41,538 bases of DNA from Pontibacterium sp049599735 (GTDB lineage: Bacteria; Pseudomonadota; Gammaproteobacteria; Pseudomonadales; Balneatricaceae): NCBI GenBank assembly GCA_049599735.1, contig JBMYOX010000027.1:1-41538 (forward strand), written 5' to 3'. Positions within the stretch are counted from its first letter, which is position 1. Each line of letters opens with the position of its first letter. Shown piece after piece: positions 22,547 through 30,500 of this stretch. Position numbers and translations under genes: made by a program. Under the pieces are notes generated by a model. It was not told the origin of the DNA, ran no database searches, and saw only the letters and a program-made list of their open reading frames with translations.

Positions 22547-22689
22547 TTGTTCAGCTCCTTTATAGTGTCTTGGTTGTCGGATGCTGCGACCAGCAGCACC
22601 CTACAATTATCCTGCCAAAGTTTCCGCATTACGTCAAGCGCGGCGTTTTGTTATGCTTTACCAGGTAAGTACAGAAGGAATATCAGGGC
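22547..22689. promoter_or_regulatory. Divergent intergenic region between leftward operon and terminase
   Basis: This gap must hold the promoter of the leftward genes and may hold one for the terminase gene. On the minus strand TTGACG is followed at a long spacing (20 nt) by GATAAT, an imperfect promoter. A 13-bp stretch, CAGCACCCTACAA (22594-22606), is the exact complement of one in the attP region (11818-11830). No confident promoter was defined. Confidence 0.35.
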
Positions 22690-23175
22690 ATGGCAAACAT
22701 CAGGCAGCGCACCATCTCCGACCAGCAGACAGAGTTTGTCCATTACCTGGTCAAAGAGAACAAGAACGCCACAGAAGCGGCACGGCTGGCAGGATATGCC
22801 CACCCGAAACAATCGGCTTATGTATTGACCAGGAATCCCGTTGTTTTGGCTGCTATGCGGCAAGCCAGACAAACGACCTACCAGGGCGAGCTGGCCAGTT
22901 TGGCAGCAGACACGCTGCGCGGCGTGATGATTGACCAGGATGCGCCAGCTGCGGCCAAAGTATCGGCAGCGCGGACGGCGTTAGAGTTGGCGGGCGACCT
23001 GGGCAGGGCAGCGGATGACCTGGCATCGAACAAAAGCCTGGCCGAGATGTCGCCAGACGAGCTGGCCAGGCTGATAGATAGATGGGAAGACGAGCGCAGC
23101 AGCCTGGCAACGGACATTACACCGCAGAACAAAGCGCAAACAGCAGACAAACAGCAGGAAAACCAGGGCATTTAG
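22690..23175 (+). CDS. terS: Terminase small subunit
   Basis: A 161-residue protein. The N-terminal HTH-like region (NATEAARLAGYAHPKQSAYV, about 26-45) is the hallmark of terminase_2-type small subunits, which recognise the packaging site and load the large subunit. The rest is helical (oligomerisation) with a Gln/Lys-rich C-terminus. It leads the late block but is separated from the large subunit by about 7.8 kb of tail and lysis genes, an arrangement seen in some marine podoviruses. Confidence 0.85.
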   Translation: MANIRQRTISDQQTEFVHYLVKENKNATEAARLAGYAHPKQSAYVLTRNPVVLAAMRQARQTTYQGELASLAADTLRGVMIDQDAPAAAKVSAARTALELAGDLGRAADDLASNKSLAEMSPDELARLIDRWEDERSSLATDITPQNKAQTADKQQENQGI

Positions 23176-23330
23176 TGGTCGCGGCAGAACTATTGCACGG
23201 CTGCGGCAGCTGCGCGAGATGATGGAACGCCCGACCCCGACCCCGCCCCCTGGGGTAGTCCGCGACCCCTGGCTACACTGTATAACCCAAGCGCTACAAA
23301 TTTTTCGGAAAACTGAATCTCGCCACTTTG

Positions 23331-23359
23331 TTGATAGGCGCGACAAACAACTGTATAAT
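23331..23359 (+). promoter_or_regulatory. Late sigma70-type promoter A
   Basis: TTGATA (23331-23336), a 17-nt spacer and TATAAT (23354-23359) form a near-consensus promoter about 20 nt before the small basic gene at 23383. The surrounding sequence CTTTGTTGATAG and the spacer block GACAAACAAC recur at 34621 with the same spacing. The gap 23176-23330 before it holds a C-rich stretch with repeated CGACCC and no gene. Confidence 0.85.
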
Positions 23360-23382
23360 CAAATCAACGCGAGGTGTAAGTG

Positions 23383-23658
23383 ATGGCTAAAAGTGTCTCA
23401 TTATCGGTTGGCCGTGGCGAGAAACTTCCTGCCTCTCGCGGGGCTGGTTTAACGAAGAAGGGTCGCGACAAGTACAATCGCGAAACTGGCTCAAAGCTAA
23501 AAGCGCCTGTTACGGAGAAGTCTCCAAAGGGCAAACGGGCGAAACGAAAAAAGTCGTTCTGTGCGCGAATGAAGGGAGTGCCTGGCCCTACGAGCAAGAA
23601 TGGCAAGCTAACGAGGAAAGGCGCTGCGCTAAAACGCTGGCGATGTAACCTGGGATGA
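23383..23658 (+). CDS. Small conserved basic phage protein (DUF6321-like)
   Basis: A 91-residue, strongly basic protein (LPASRGAGLTKKGRDKYN, then KGKRAKRKKSFCARMKGV, ending RKGAALKRWRCNLG). Proteins of this pattern occur in marine podoviruses and roseophages just before tail-fibre genes, but I know no function. GAGGTG precedes the ATG at 23383. It is the first gene after late promoter A and overlaps the next start by ATGA. Confidence 0.7.
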   Translation: MAKSVSLSVGRGEKLPASRGAGLTKKGRDKYNRETGSKLKAPVTEKSPKGKRAKRKKSFCARMKGVPGPTSKNGKLTRKGAALKRWRCNLG

Positions 23659-23834
23659 GCCTGTACGAAAACATTAACAAGCGCAAGAAGGCTGGCACTA
23701 GCCGTTCTAAGAAAAACTCTACTATCAGCGACAAGGCATACGCCAACATGAAAGCTGGTTTTCCTGATAGCAAGAAAAACAAGGCCAAAAATAAGACTAA
23801 GAAGCGTATGGCCAAGAGCATGGGGTACGCATAA
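23655..23834 (+). CDS. Second small conserved basic phage protein
   Basis: A 59-residue Lys-rich protein (MSLYENINKRKKAGTSRSKK, then ISDKAYANMKAGFPDSKK). The motif NINKRKKAGTSR recurs in pelagiphages and related phages. It is coupled by ATGA to the previous gene and ends one base before the tail-fibre ATG. The first three genes after promoter A therefore form one tight unit. Its role is unknown; perhaps it helps package DNA or proteins. Confidence 0.75.
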   Translation: MSLYENINKRKKAGTSRSKKNSTISDKAYANMKAGFPDSKKNKAKNKTKKRMAKSMGYA

Positions 23835-26000
23835 ATGGCACAACCACGCGATTATACTCGTCAGTATAACTTCAACGATTTTCAGACTACCAGCCCCAGC
23901 GACCCGCTGCCAGGCACACAGGTAGACAATGAGCTTAATGCTGTAAAACTGACGCTCGATGACCTTAACGAAAACATTGAGAAGATACAGCGCGATGACG
24001 GCAAGCTAAAAAACCAGGCTGTTCACAAAGATGCTTTTGATGCTGGCGCGTTGGCCCTAGTAAACGCTGACAGCTTTAATCCGCGTGGCGATTGGGTGAC
24101 GGCCCGTGCATACGCAATCAACGATATTGTAGATTTCAACGGCGCGACTTACCTGGCGACTGTTGCACATACGTCTTCTGCTGCTTTTGGTACTGACCAG
24201 GATGCTGATAAGTGGATTTTGCTGGCAAATGCCGCGATTTCGACTACCGCATCAGCGGTAGATAAATATGAGGGTGACGGCTCACAAACTGTATTCACAC
24301 TTCAGTACAACTATGCTGGCGACACATCTGCTCTGGTATTTGTGAATGGGGCGCTGCGTAATCCAGGTGACGACTACACGATTTCTGGCAACACCATTAC
24401 GTTTGTGACTGCTCCATCTACACCTTCTGTTGCTGGTAACGAAAACGTGATTGTCTGGGGCGCATCTGTTGTTGCCCAGGCTGCTAAGGAAGATGCCGAG
24501 GCAGCTGAGTCAAACGCGTCTGGCTTTGCGGATGAGGCTGAAGACTGGGCAACGAAGACTACAGGCCAGGTCGAAAGCACGGATTACAGCTCGAAAGCGT
24601 ATGCGATTGGCGGTACTGGCGTTGATACTGGTGACGGTTCGGCGAAAGACTGGGCAACGAAAACCAGCGCTGGGGTTGGCAATACTAGCGAGTATTCAGC
24701 AAAGGAATATGCCCAGGGAACGCAATCTGGCACTGGCGGCAGCGCGAAAGACTGGGCGCAGAAGACCAGCGGTACGGTTGATGGCACGAATTATTCGGCA
24801 AAATACTGGGCAACAGACACCAATGTAACGAATGTCGGGTCTAACATTACCGATGTTCAGACTGTTGCTGGCGAGATTTCACCTACAAATAACATAGCTA
24901 CGGTTGCTGGGGACTCGGCTGACATCCAGACTGTGGCAAGCGACAGCGCCGATATTCAGCAAGTGGCTGACGATTCCGCCGATATTCGCACTTTGGCGGA
25001 CATCCAGGACGGCACGACAGCAACAAATGCGATTACGGATGTTGCAAGCATTGCAACGAATGTTACTCAGGTTGGGCCAAATATTAACGATGTTGTGACG
25101 GTTGCTGGGCAAATTAGCCCGACAAACAATATAGCGACCGTGGCTGGGGACTCAGCCGACATCCAAACAGTAGCAAATGACTCAGCAGACATCCAACAGG
25201 TAGCCGATGACTCAGCTGACATACGCATTGTTGCTGACTTGCAGGATGGCACTACGGCGACTAATGCAATTAGTGACCTGGCTGCCATTGCCTCGAATAT
25301 TACGACTGTGGCCACAAACGTCCAGGACGTAAACAATTTTGCTGAAACCTATTACATCAGCGCAACAGAACCCGCCAACACGACACTAGGCGATTTGTGG
25401 TTCGACACGACTGATGACGTTATGAAGGTTAAGGCTTCTAACGGTTTTGTAAACGCTGGCTCGTCTGTCAACGGCACAGCACAACGCGAATTGTATGTGG
25501 CTGGTACAGCGTCAGGTATCTATAACGGCGTTTCTTTGACAACTTTTCCTGTGACTTATGACGCGGGTTTTATAGATGTGTATCTTAATGGCGTTAAAAT
25601 GAGAATTGGTACAGATGTCGTAGCGACTTCTGGTACAGATATAACTTTTGCTAACGCTGTTAATTCTGGTGATATCGTAGACATTATAGCTTTTGGAACA
25701 TTTGAGTTATCAAACTTTAGCGTTGGTGATGCTAACGATGTAGACCTTACAAACAAAGCAGATGGTAAAGTTTTAGTTTACAGTTCTGCAAATAGTAGAT
25801 TTGAAATTGGTACTGGCTCCGCTCCAGAAGTATATGGATTTCACAGAAATAGTGATGGTGAACTCATAGTCACAACAACAAACAAAGGTGTCGATGATAT
25901 TACCGCATCACAATACGATGCGTTTGATGATGTTTTATTTGCCTCAAGTGGCTTCACATTTAGCATCAACTCTAACGGTAATTTGACAACAACGCTATGA
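23835..26000 (+). CDS. Tail fibre protein
   Basis: A 721-residue fibre. The N-terminus (MAQPRDYTRQYNFNDFQTTS) is the conserved virion-attachment start of podovirus fibres. The middle (about 225-325) has three SAKDWATKTSG/YSAKYWA-type repeats. Then come two 79-residue repeats of the TVAGDSADIQTVA type (about 332-490). The C-terminal part contains the widespread fibre domain YDAGFIDVYLNGVKMRIGTD (about 575-620). The final third is AT-richer and lacks the CCWGG bias of the rest of the genome, a sign of module exchange. Adsorption to the host surface is the inferred role. Confidence 0.85.
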   Translation: MAQPRDYTRQYNFNDFQTTSPSDPLPGTQVDNELNAVKLTLDDLNENIEKIQRDDGKLKNQAVHKDAFDAGALALVNADSFNPRGDWVTARAYAINDIVDFNGATYLATVAHTSSAAFGTDQDADKWILLANAAISTTASAVDKYEGDGSQTVFTLQYNYAGDTSALVFVNGALRNPGDDYTISGNTITFVTAPSTPSVAGNENVIVWGASVVAQAAKEDAEAAESNASGFADEAEDWATKTTGQVESTDYSSKAYAIGGTGVDTGDGSAKDWATKTSAGVGNTSEYSAKEYAQGTQSGTGGSAKDWAQKTSGTVDGTNYSAKYWATDTNVTNVGSNITDVQTVAGEISPTNNIATVAGDSADIQTVASDSADIQQVADDSADIRTLADIQDGTTATNAITDVASIATNVTQVGPNINDVVTVAGQISPTNNIATVAGDSADIQTVANDSADIQQVADDSADIRIVADLQDGTTATNAISDLAAIASNITTVATNVQDVNNFAETYYISATEPANTTLGDLWFDTTDDVMKVKASNGFVNAGSSVNGTAQRELYVAGTASGIYNGVSLTTFPVTYDAGFIDVYLNGVKMRIGTDVVATSGTDITFANAVNSGDIVDIIAFGTFELSNFSVGDANDVDLTNKADGKVLVYSSANSRFEIGTGSAPEVYGFHRNSDGELIVTTTNKGVDDITASQYDAFDDVLFASSGFTFSINSNGNLTTTL
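24829..25302 (+). repeat. Two tandem 79-codon repeats in the tail fibre
   Basis: Two copies, 237 nt apart, encode almost the same peptide (ISPTNNIATVAGDSADIQTV...), but in a 38-codon comparison 27 codons differ and 26 of these are synonymous. The duplication is old or its codons have been diversified, while the protein is constrained. Confidence 0.75.
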
Positions 26001-26013
26001 TGGAGAAGATTAC

Positions 26014-26856
26014 ATGGCAACAGTAAATATTGGGCGGCTCAAGTTTGTCTGGCAAGGCACATATAACGCCGCAACAGCGTATGTAGCTGATGATGTCGTT
26101 TACTTAGACGGAAGCGCATACGTTTGTATTTTAGCATCCACAGGTAATGCACCACCTAATGCAACCTACTGGAATTTGATGGCTCAAGGTTCTGATTTAG
26201 GAAGCCTTGCTGGGCTTAGTCAGGGTGACATAGCCTACTATGATGGTACTGATTGGGTTCGTTTGGCAACTGGAACTGGCGGTACTTATTTGGAGACACA
26301 GGGTGCATCTGCAAACCCACAATGGTCTAACCCAAATAACATCCTACAGGTAAAAGAGTGGCGAAAGTTAAGCACTATTGTTAATAATTCAGCAAGCGAT
26401 TCCGCACTATCCAGCCCCTTTGATGGAACCGCACAAATAACACCTACAACGGCAGGGAATATTATTCTTGCTGAGTGGTTTTCAACTGTAGACCACGGTG
26501 TGACTTGGCGCTCTAACTACGCAAGGATGCAATGGTCTACTAATAATAGTACATATTATGGCCTATCAGGTGGCGCACAATCACACGGTGATGCGGCATC
26601 GGGCAGTGATAGACATGGTAACATGATTAGCATTTCGGGAATGTTCAACCCTAATACAACAAACACTTGTTATGTTCGTGTTGTGGTTAATGGGCATACT
26701 AACGGTGCTGGTAAAAGATGGGGTCAGTATAACAACGAAGGAAGTGACACTAACACCACCACACCTAACACAGACAATGGTGAAGTGGCTGTCGGTCATC
26801 TAATTCGTCTGACTGAGTTTGCCAGCGGTTGTGCAACAGTAACTAACGTAGCGTAG
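26014..26856 (+). CDS. Tail fibre/receptor-binding protein with CBM5/12-like N-terminus
   Basis: A 280-residue protein. Residues about 10-57 (WQGTYNAATAYVADDVVYL, then YVCILASTGNAPPN...YW) match the carbohydrate-binding module seen in phage fibres and chitinases. The rest is beta-rich with Asn/Thr/Gly, ending in a receptor-binding-like domain. AT-richer than its neighbours and with no CCWGG site in 26161-26760. It starts 13 nt after the main fibre, so the products probably assemble together. Confidence 0.7.
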   Translation: MATVNIGRLKFVWQGTYNAATAYVADDVVYLDGSAYVCILASTGNAPPNATYWNLMAQGSDLGSLAGLSQGDIAYYDGTDWVRLATGTGGTYLETQGASANPQWSNPNNILQVKEWRKLSTIVNNSASDSALSSPFDGTAQITPTTAGNIILAEWFSTVDHGVTWRSNYARMQWSTNNSTYYGLSGGAQSHGDAASGSDRHGNMISISGMFNPNTTNTCYVRVVVNGHTNGAGKRWGQYNNEGSDTNTTTPNTDNGEVAVGHLIRLTEFASGCATVTNVA

Positions 26857-26865
26857 GAAAGAAAA

Positions 26866-27123
26866 ATGGATATAAATACTTTTACAAAGTGCTTTGACCT
26901 TTTCAAAGCCGCTAATTCTGACCACGCTACTTTAGGTGTAATGATTAGCGATACAAATCACGACAATGTAATCACAGAATCCTCTTGGGAATCTCAGTGT
27001 GAGTGGCGGTTGCCAGATAGTTCTGGGGTTGGCTCTCCTGTTGATAAACCTGATGGTGTAACTTGGTCAGCTATTTCTGCTTTTCAAACACAGGCTGAAG
27101 CTCAAGACGATTACTCTAACTAA
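26866..27123 (+). CDS. Small hypothetical protein, possible fibre chaperone
   Basis: An 85-residue acidic protein (MDINTFTKCFDLFKAANSD...) with a Trp-containing middle (ITESSWESQCEWRLPDSS). It lies between two fibre genes with a GGAAAG site just before ATG and shares their AT-rich composition. Fibre chaperones are often encoded exactly here, but no family is recognised. Confidence 0.5.
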   Translation: MDINTFTKCFDLFKAANSDHATLGVMISDTNHDNVITESSWESQCEWRLPDSSGVGSPVDKPDGVTWSAISAFQTQAEAQDDYSN

Positions 27124-27140
27124 GTTTTGGGGAACAGAGC

Positions 27141-28739
27141 ATGACGCGGAATAGAACACTTGCAGATTTGGGCAGCACTTCAAGCAGCACAAGCCATATT
27201 GATGTTCCAGCTGGCACTACGGCAGAGCGCCCTAGCAGCCCGAACACTGGCTATCTGCGTTTTAACACGACCATTGACCAGCTAGAGCAATATAACTCGG
27301 ACGGATGGCAGGGCATTTCTGCGCCCCCTACTATTTCGAGCATTAGCCCGACAGCTGTGGACGAAACAGCCACAACACAAACTGTTGTGGTTACTGGTCA
27401 GAATTTTGATATTACGGCAACAGCTACTCTTATCAACAACAGTGGCGTTGTTATAAGCCCTACGACATCAACTAGAAACTCATCTTCCCAGATTACAGTT
27501 ACGTTTACTGGTGGTGATGTGTTGACTACTGGAGAGCCTTTTGACGTAAAGGTTACAAACGGCTCTGGCCTAACAGGCATTTTAGAAGACGCTTTGAACA
27601 TAGATGAAACGCCTAACTGGTCAACCGCAGCTGGTAATGTAGGTACTGTCACAGAAGATTTAGCGATGAGCAGCATACAGCTGACAGCTGTTGACCCAGA
27701 AGGCCAAACAGTTTCGTACTCTTTAACGTCTGGTGCGCTGCCGACAGGTGTTTCGTTAAGCACATCTGGAGCAATTACTGGCACACCAAACGTAAGTGAT
27801 GAAAGTAATTATTCATCTTCTGGTATGACGCATAACTTTACCGTTACTGCGGATGACGGGACAGGAAACACTGTTGCCAGGGCGTTTAACATCATTCGTA
27901 AATGGCGTGACGGTTCTACATCTGCGCTTGCTGCGCCTAATGTTCAGTATATTAAATCTCTGGGGATTACCACAAATGGGATTTACTGGATAAATAAAGC
28001 TGATTCCAGAGGTAACAACACAAACGCCAAACAGTTTATGGTTATCCCGTCAGATTATGGCGGAAACTGGATTATGGGGGTTTACTGGCCTAGAGGTCTA
28101 AATGCAGAAAACACTGAGTATTTTAATGGAGTAGCAGGTGCTGGCGGAAGTTTTGGCACTTCAGTAAGTGGCTATAGCGGTTCTATAGCTAATCCGATGT
28201 CAAATTCTAGTCATTATTATGCCTATCCCGCTTTTCACTCTGGCAATGCAAACGGTACTGACCTTGAGTGGTTTATTGGAGTATCGTCAACACATTCTAA
28301 CTTTACAGGCACGGGGTCTATGACAATTTCTCCTGTCGGCGGCAACGTAATGCCTGTTGGTGGCATCTACAGAAATGCTCGACTAGATATGATTTTGGAA
28401 GAAGATATATGCACAGGTGACGTTGGGTCTATGCCAAGCCAAAGTAATGTAGGCAGTTCCGCAGATGGCGTAAATTGGTCGACTAACGGGTACAGTGGCC
28501 ACAGCTCATCTGGTTGGACGTTACATTTTGCACAAGCTACTTCGGGCAACAACTTCTACTATAACGGAAGCCCTTTTGGCGGACAAAACTCAGGTTGGAT
28601 TATCCATAACGCTTCTGGAGGCCCAAATGACATTGGTAGTATTTATGGCCGTCTGGCAAACGGCACTCTAGTGTCATCTGACCAAAACTTTACTGCCGCA
28701 CATTTTTGGTATCGCCCGACAACATTAGGAAGTTGGTAA
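27141..28739 (+). CDS. Tail fibre/adhesin with IPT/TIG and putative-Ig domains
   Basis: A 532-residue protein. The start (MTRNRTLADLG, then IDVPAGTTAERPSSPNTGYL) is a known fibre beginning. Domains follow: an IPT/TIG-like Ig fold (about 60-150, ISPTAVDETATTQTVVVTG), a He_PIG domain (about 160-250, LPTGVSLSTSGAITGTP) and a large beta-rich C-terminal domain (about 260-532) likely to contact the receptor. It begins 17 nt after the previous gene. Probably a host-range protein. Confidence 0.75.
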   Translation: MTRNRTLADLGSTSSSTSHIDVPAGTTAERPSSPNTGYLRFNTTIDQLEQYNSDGWQGISAPPTISSISPTAVDETATTQTVVVTGQNFDITATATLINNSGVVISPTTSTRNSSSQITVTFTGGDVLTTGEPFDVKVTNGSGLTGILEDALNIDETPNWSTAAGNVGTVTEDLAMSSIQLTAVDPEGQTVSYSLTSGALPTGVSLSTSGAITGTPNVSDESNYSSSGMTHNFTVTADDGTGNTVARAFNIIRKWRDGSTSALAAPNVQYIKSLGITTNGIYWINKADSRGNNTNAKQFMVIPSDYGGNWIMGVYWPRGLNAENTEYFNGVAGAGGSFGTSVSGYSGSIANPMSNSSHYYAYPAFHSGNANGTDLEWFIGVSSTHSNFTGTGSMTISPVGGNVMPVGGIYRNARLDMILEEDICTGDVGSMPSQSNVGSSADGVNWSTNGYSGHSSSGWTLHFAQATSGNNFYYNGSPFGGQNSGWIIHNASGGPNDIGSIYGRLANGTLVSSDQNFTAAHFWYRPTTLGSW

Positions 28740-28742
28740 GCG

Positions 28743-28937
28743 ATGGCCCAGCGCAGTACAGCAGAAGCACATTCACGAATTGACAATCTCGAACCAAGAG
28801 TCACGAAATTGGAAACCGAGAACAATATTCAATTCAAAGAAATCTTTTACAGGCTCAAGCGCTTGGAAATGTTCCTGGTGGTTGGGCTTGGTTCTGTAAT
28901 AGCGATGCTTGTCAGCGTCCTAATGAGGATGGGGTGA
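28743..28937 (+). CDS. Small coiled-coil membrane protein (XhlA/holin-like)
   Basis: A 64-residue protein: an N-terminal coiled coil (HSRIDNLEPRVTKLETENN) and a C-terminal membrane helix (about 42-60, MFLVVGLGSVIAMLVSVL). This is the plan of XhlA-type haemolysin/holin-associated proteins. It starts the lysis-related block, right after the fibre genes. Confidence 0.65.
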   Translation: MAQRSTAEAHSRIDNLEPRVTKLETENNIQFKEIFYRLKRLEMFLVVGLGSVIAMLVSVLMRMG

Positions 28938-28941
28938 GCTA

Positions 28942-29016
28942 ATGATTTCCATACCAGCAGACTTTGTGATTATCGCGCTGCTGGTAGCTATCCTGATAAT
29001 TGCGTTGAGGAGGTAG
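28942..29016 (+). CDS. 24-residue single-pass membrane peptide
   Basis: The peptide (MISIPADFVIIALLVAILII followed by ALRR) is almost entirely one membrane helix with a basic end. It overlaps the GTGA/TAATG spacing of the lysis cluster 4 nt after the previous gene. Similar tiny hydrophobic peptides occur in phage lysis cassettes, but this one is too short to prove by sequence. Confidence 0.4.
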   Translation: MISIPADFVIIALLVAILIIALRR

Positions 29017-29069
29017 GGAGATACGACAAACTGTGGAGGCATGGGAGGCTGAAGTAGTGGGGAAGACCA

Positions 29070-29528
29070 ATGTTAGCGGAATTAGCCGCGTTCAATGCAG
29101 CCTATGCCACCATCCGCACAGCTATATCGCACGGGCGGGAGCTTTCGAGCTGCGTAAAACAAATTGGTCAGATGGTGGATGCCAAGCAAGAGCTGACCGA
29201 AAAGGCGAACCGCCGCAAAAATGGTTTTATGGCCAAGCTGAAAGGGCAAACGGCTGATGACCTGGAAGAATTTATGGCGCTCGAAAAGATGCGGGAGGCT
29301 GACGAGCAGCTAAGACAAATAATGATATATGCTGGCCGTCCTGGCTTGTGGGGCGATTGGCAGAGGTTTCAAGCACAAGCAAGAAAGGACAGGATACGGG
29401 CAAGAGAAGAAGCCGAGAAAGCGCGAGAAAAGTTGTTTGAAGTGATAGCTTGGATAGCGTTTGGCCTAGCAATGATAGGCTTAGTAGTTGGCTTTTTCTT
29501 TTATATTTGGTGGCTAAAAGGGGCGTAA
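29070..29528 (+). CDS. Coiled-coil protein with C-terminal membrane anchor
   Basis: A 152-residue protein. It opens with a pattern seen in T7-like marine phages (LAELAAFNAAYATIRTAIS), then a long charged helix (about 60-125), and ends with one membrane helix (about 126-146, IAWIAFGLAMIGLVVGFFFY). It lies among the lysis genes and could be a spanin-like or structural protein. The start at 29070 is the most upstream ATG in frame; no strong ribosome site is seen. Confidence 0.55.
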   Translation: MLAELAAFNAAYATIRTAISHGRELSSCVKQIGQMVDAKQELTEKANRRKNGFMAKLKGQTADDLEEFMALEKMREADEQLRQIMIYAGRPGLWGDWQRFQAQARKDRIRAREEAEKAREKLFEVIAWIAFGLAMIGLVVGFFFYIWWLKGA

Positions 29529-29936
29529 GTGACGCGCTCTGCTCTGTCCATAGGCAGAACAGGCGAACTCATAGCGGCAGCAGCCCTAGAGATAATTGGC
29601 TACCACGCAATACCCGTAACGGGCAGAAAGTATGACTTACTGGTTGATTGTGGCGATAGATTTTTGCGAGTCCAGGTCAAAGCCTGTACGTCACCGCGTG
29701 AGCGCGGCCAGTACGCATTTAAGTCAGCGCATGGCTCAAGTGCTAAAAAGAAGTACACAGAAGATGATGTGGACATCTTTGCGTTTGTCGCGCTCGATGT
29801 CAGACGCTGTATGTTCCTGGCGGCATCTCAAGTCACATCAGTCACTGTTCGATACTATCAATCAGAATATCAAATCCCTCAGAACGAAAGCAGCAGCTGG
29901 TTTGCTGCGCTGGAGGCGCTGAATGACGTTTCTTAA
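29529..29936 (+). CDS. PD-(D/E)XK endonuclease-like protein in the lysis cluster
   Basis: A 135-residue protein with E13 (TGELIAAAALEI), D36 (GRKYDLLVDCGD) and Q49-x-K51 (LRVQVKACTS), the layout of PD-(D/E)XK nucleases similar to PDDEXK_11/homing types. A GTG start directly follows the previous stop. It overlaps the next gene by 14 nt. It probably cuts DNA, perhaps host DNA or recombination intermediates. Its place in a lysis cluster is unusual. Confidence 0.7.
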   Translation: MTRSALSIGRTGELIAAAALEIIGYHAIPVTGRKYDLLVDCGDRFLRVQVKACTSPRERGQYAFKSAHGSSAKKKYTEDDVDIFAFVALDVRRCMFLAASQVTSVTVRYYQSEYQIPQNESSSWFAALEALNDVS

Positions 29937-30132
29937 AGACTTAGCTGCATATAACCTGGTTGGCCGCATAATGATGCTGGTTTCAACTGTTATGAGCTGG
30001 AGAGCTGCGGAATGGTTTATGGCATTGCCGCCTGACGCTCAAAATACACAGGCCGCCAGTTTCGTATCTGTTGTAATGGGGGTTTACACGGGAATTTTCG
30101 GAATCTGGATGTCATCGGAGGGCAAGAAATGA
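29923..30132 (+). CDS. Two-pass small membrane protein, holin candidate
   Basis: A 69-residue protein with hydrophobic stretches at about 12-32 (LVGRIMMLVSTVMSWRAAEW) and 45-62 (FVSVVMGVYTGIFGIWM). It overlaps the upstream nuclease gene by 14 nt and the next gene by 4 nt. Similar small proteins precede the 3-TM holin in marine phages. Holin or antiholin is likely, but the family is not certain. Confidence 0.6.
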   Translation: MTFLKDLAAYNLVGRIMMLVSTVMSWRAAEWFMALPPDAQNTQAASFVSVVMGVYTGIFGIWMSSEGKK

Positions 30133-30500
30133 TACAGGCTTTGATACCCGCAGCAACCGAGCTAATCGGTAAATTTGTTGCAGATAAAGATAAACAGGCC
30201 GAGCTGGCGCATGAAATTGCGACTATGGCCGAGCGACACGCCCAGGAAATAGCCCTGGCACAAATTGCAGTAAATCGTGAAGAAGCCAAAGGTAACTGGT
30301 TTCAATCATCGTGGCGGCCAGCAACTGGCTGGGTCTGCGTGATTGGTTTAGCCGTAAACTTTTTGGTCGCGCCTATTGCTGGTGGTTTTGGCGTTGTCGT
30401 CCCCCAGGCCGATATGTCGGTTATGATGCCTTTGTTGTTTGGATTGCTGGGCATTGCTGGAATGAGGAGTTTCGACAAAGCAAAAGGAACATCTAAATGA
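30129..30500 (+). CDS. Holin of the 3-TM (GTA-type) family
   Basis: A 123-residue protein. After an amphipathic coiled region, the signature WFQSSWRPATGWVCVIGLAV begins the first membrane helix. A second segment (ADMSVMMPLLFGLLGIAGMR) and the ending FDKAKG match the GTA_holin_3TM family. Such proteins make the inner-membrane hole for the endolysin. Coupled to its neighbours by 4-nt overlaps, it sits directly before the endolysin. Confidence 0.8.
   Translation: MIQALIPAATELIGKFVADKDKQAELAHEIATMAERHAQEIALAQIAVNREEAKGNWFQSSWRPATGWVCVIGLAVNFLVAPIAGGFGVVVPQADMSVMMPLLFGLLGIAGMRSFDKAKGTSK

Noticed and set aside
22581..22934. Rightward frame overlapping the terminase small subunit start
   Set aside because: The 22690 frame has the terminase motif; the other lacks any domain and a ribosome site.
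29033..29257. Alternative frame in front of the coiled-coil gene
   Set aside because: The 29070 frame has a coherent coiled coil and membrane helix and joins the GTG start of the next gene.
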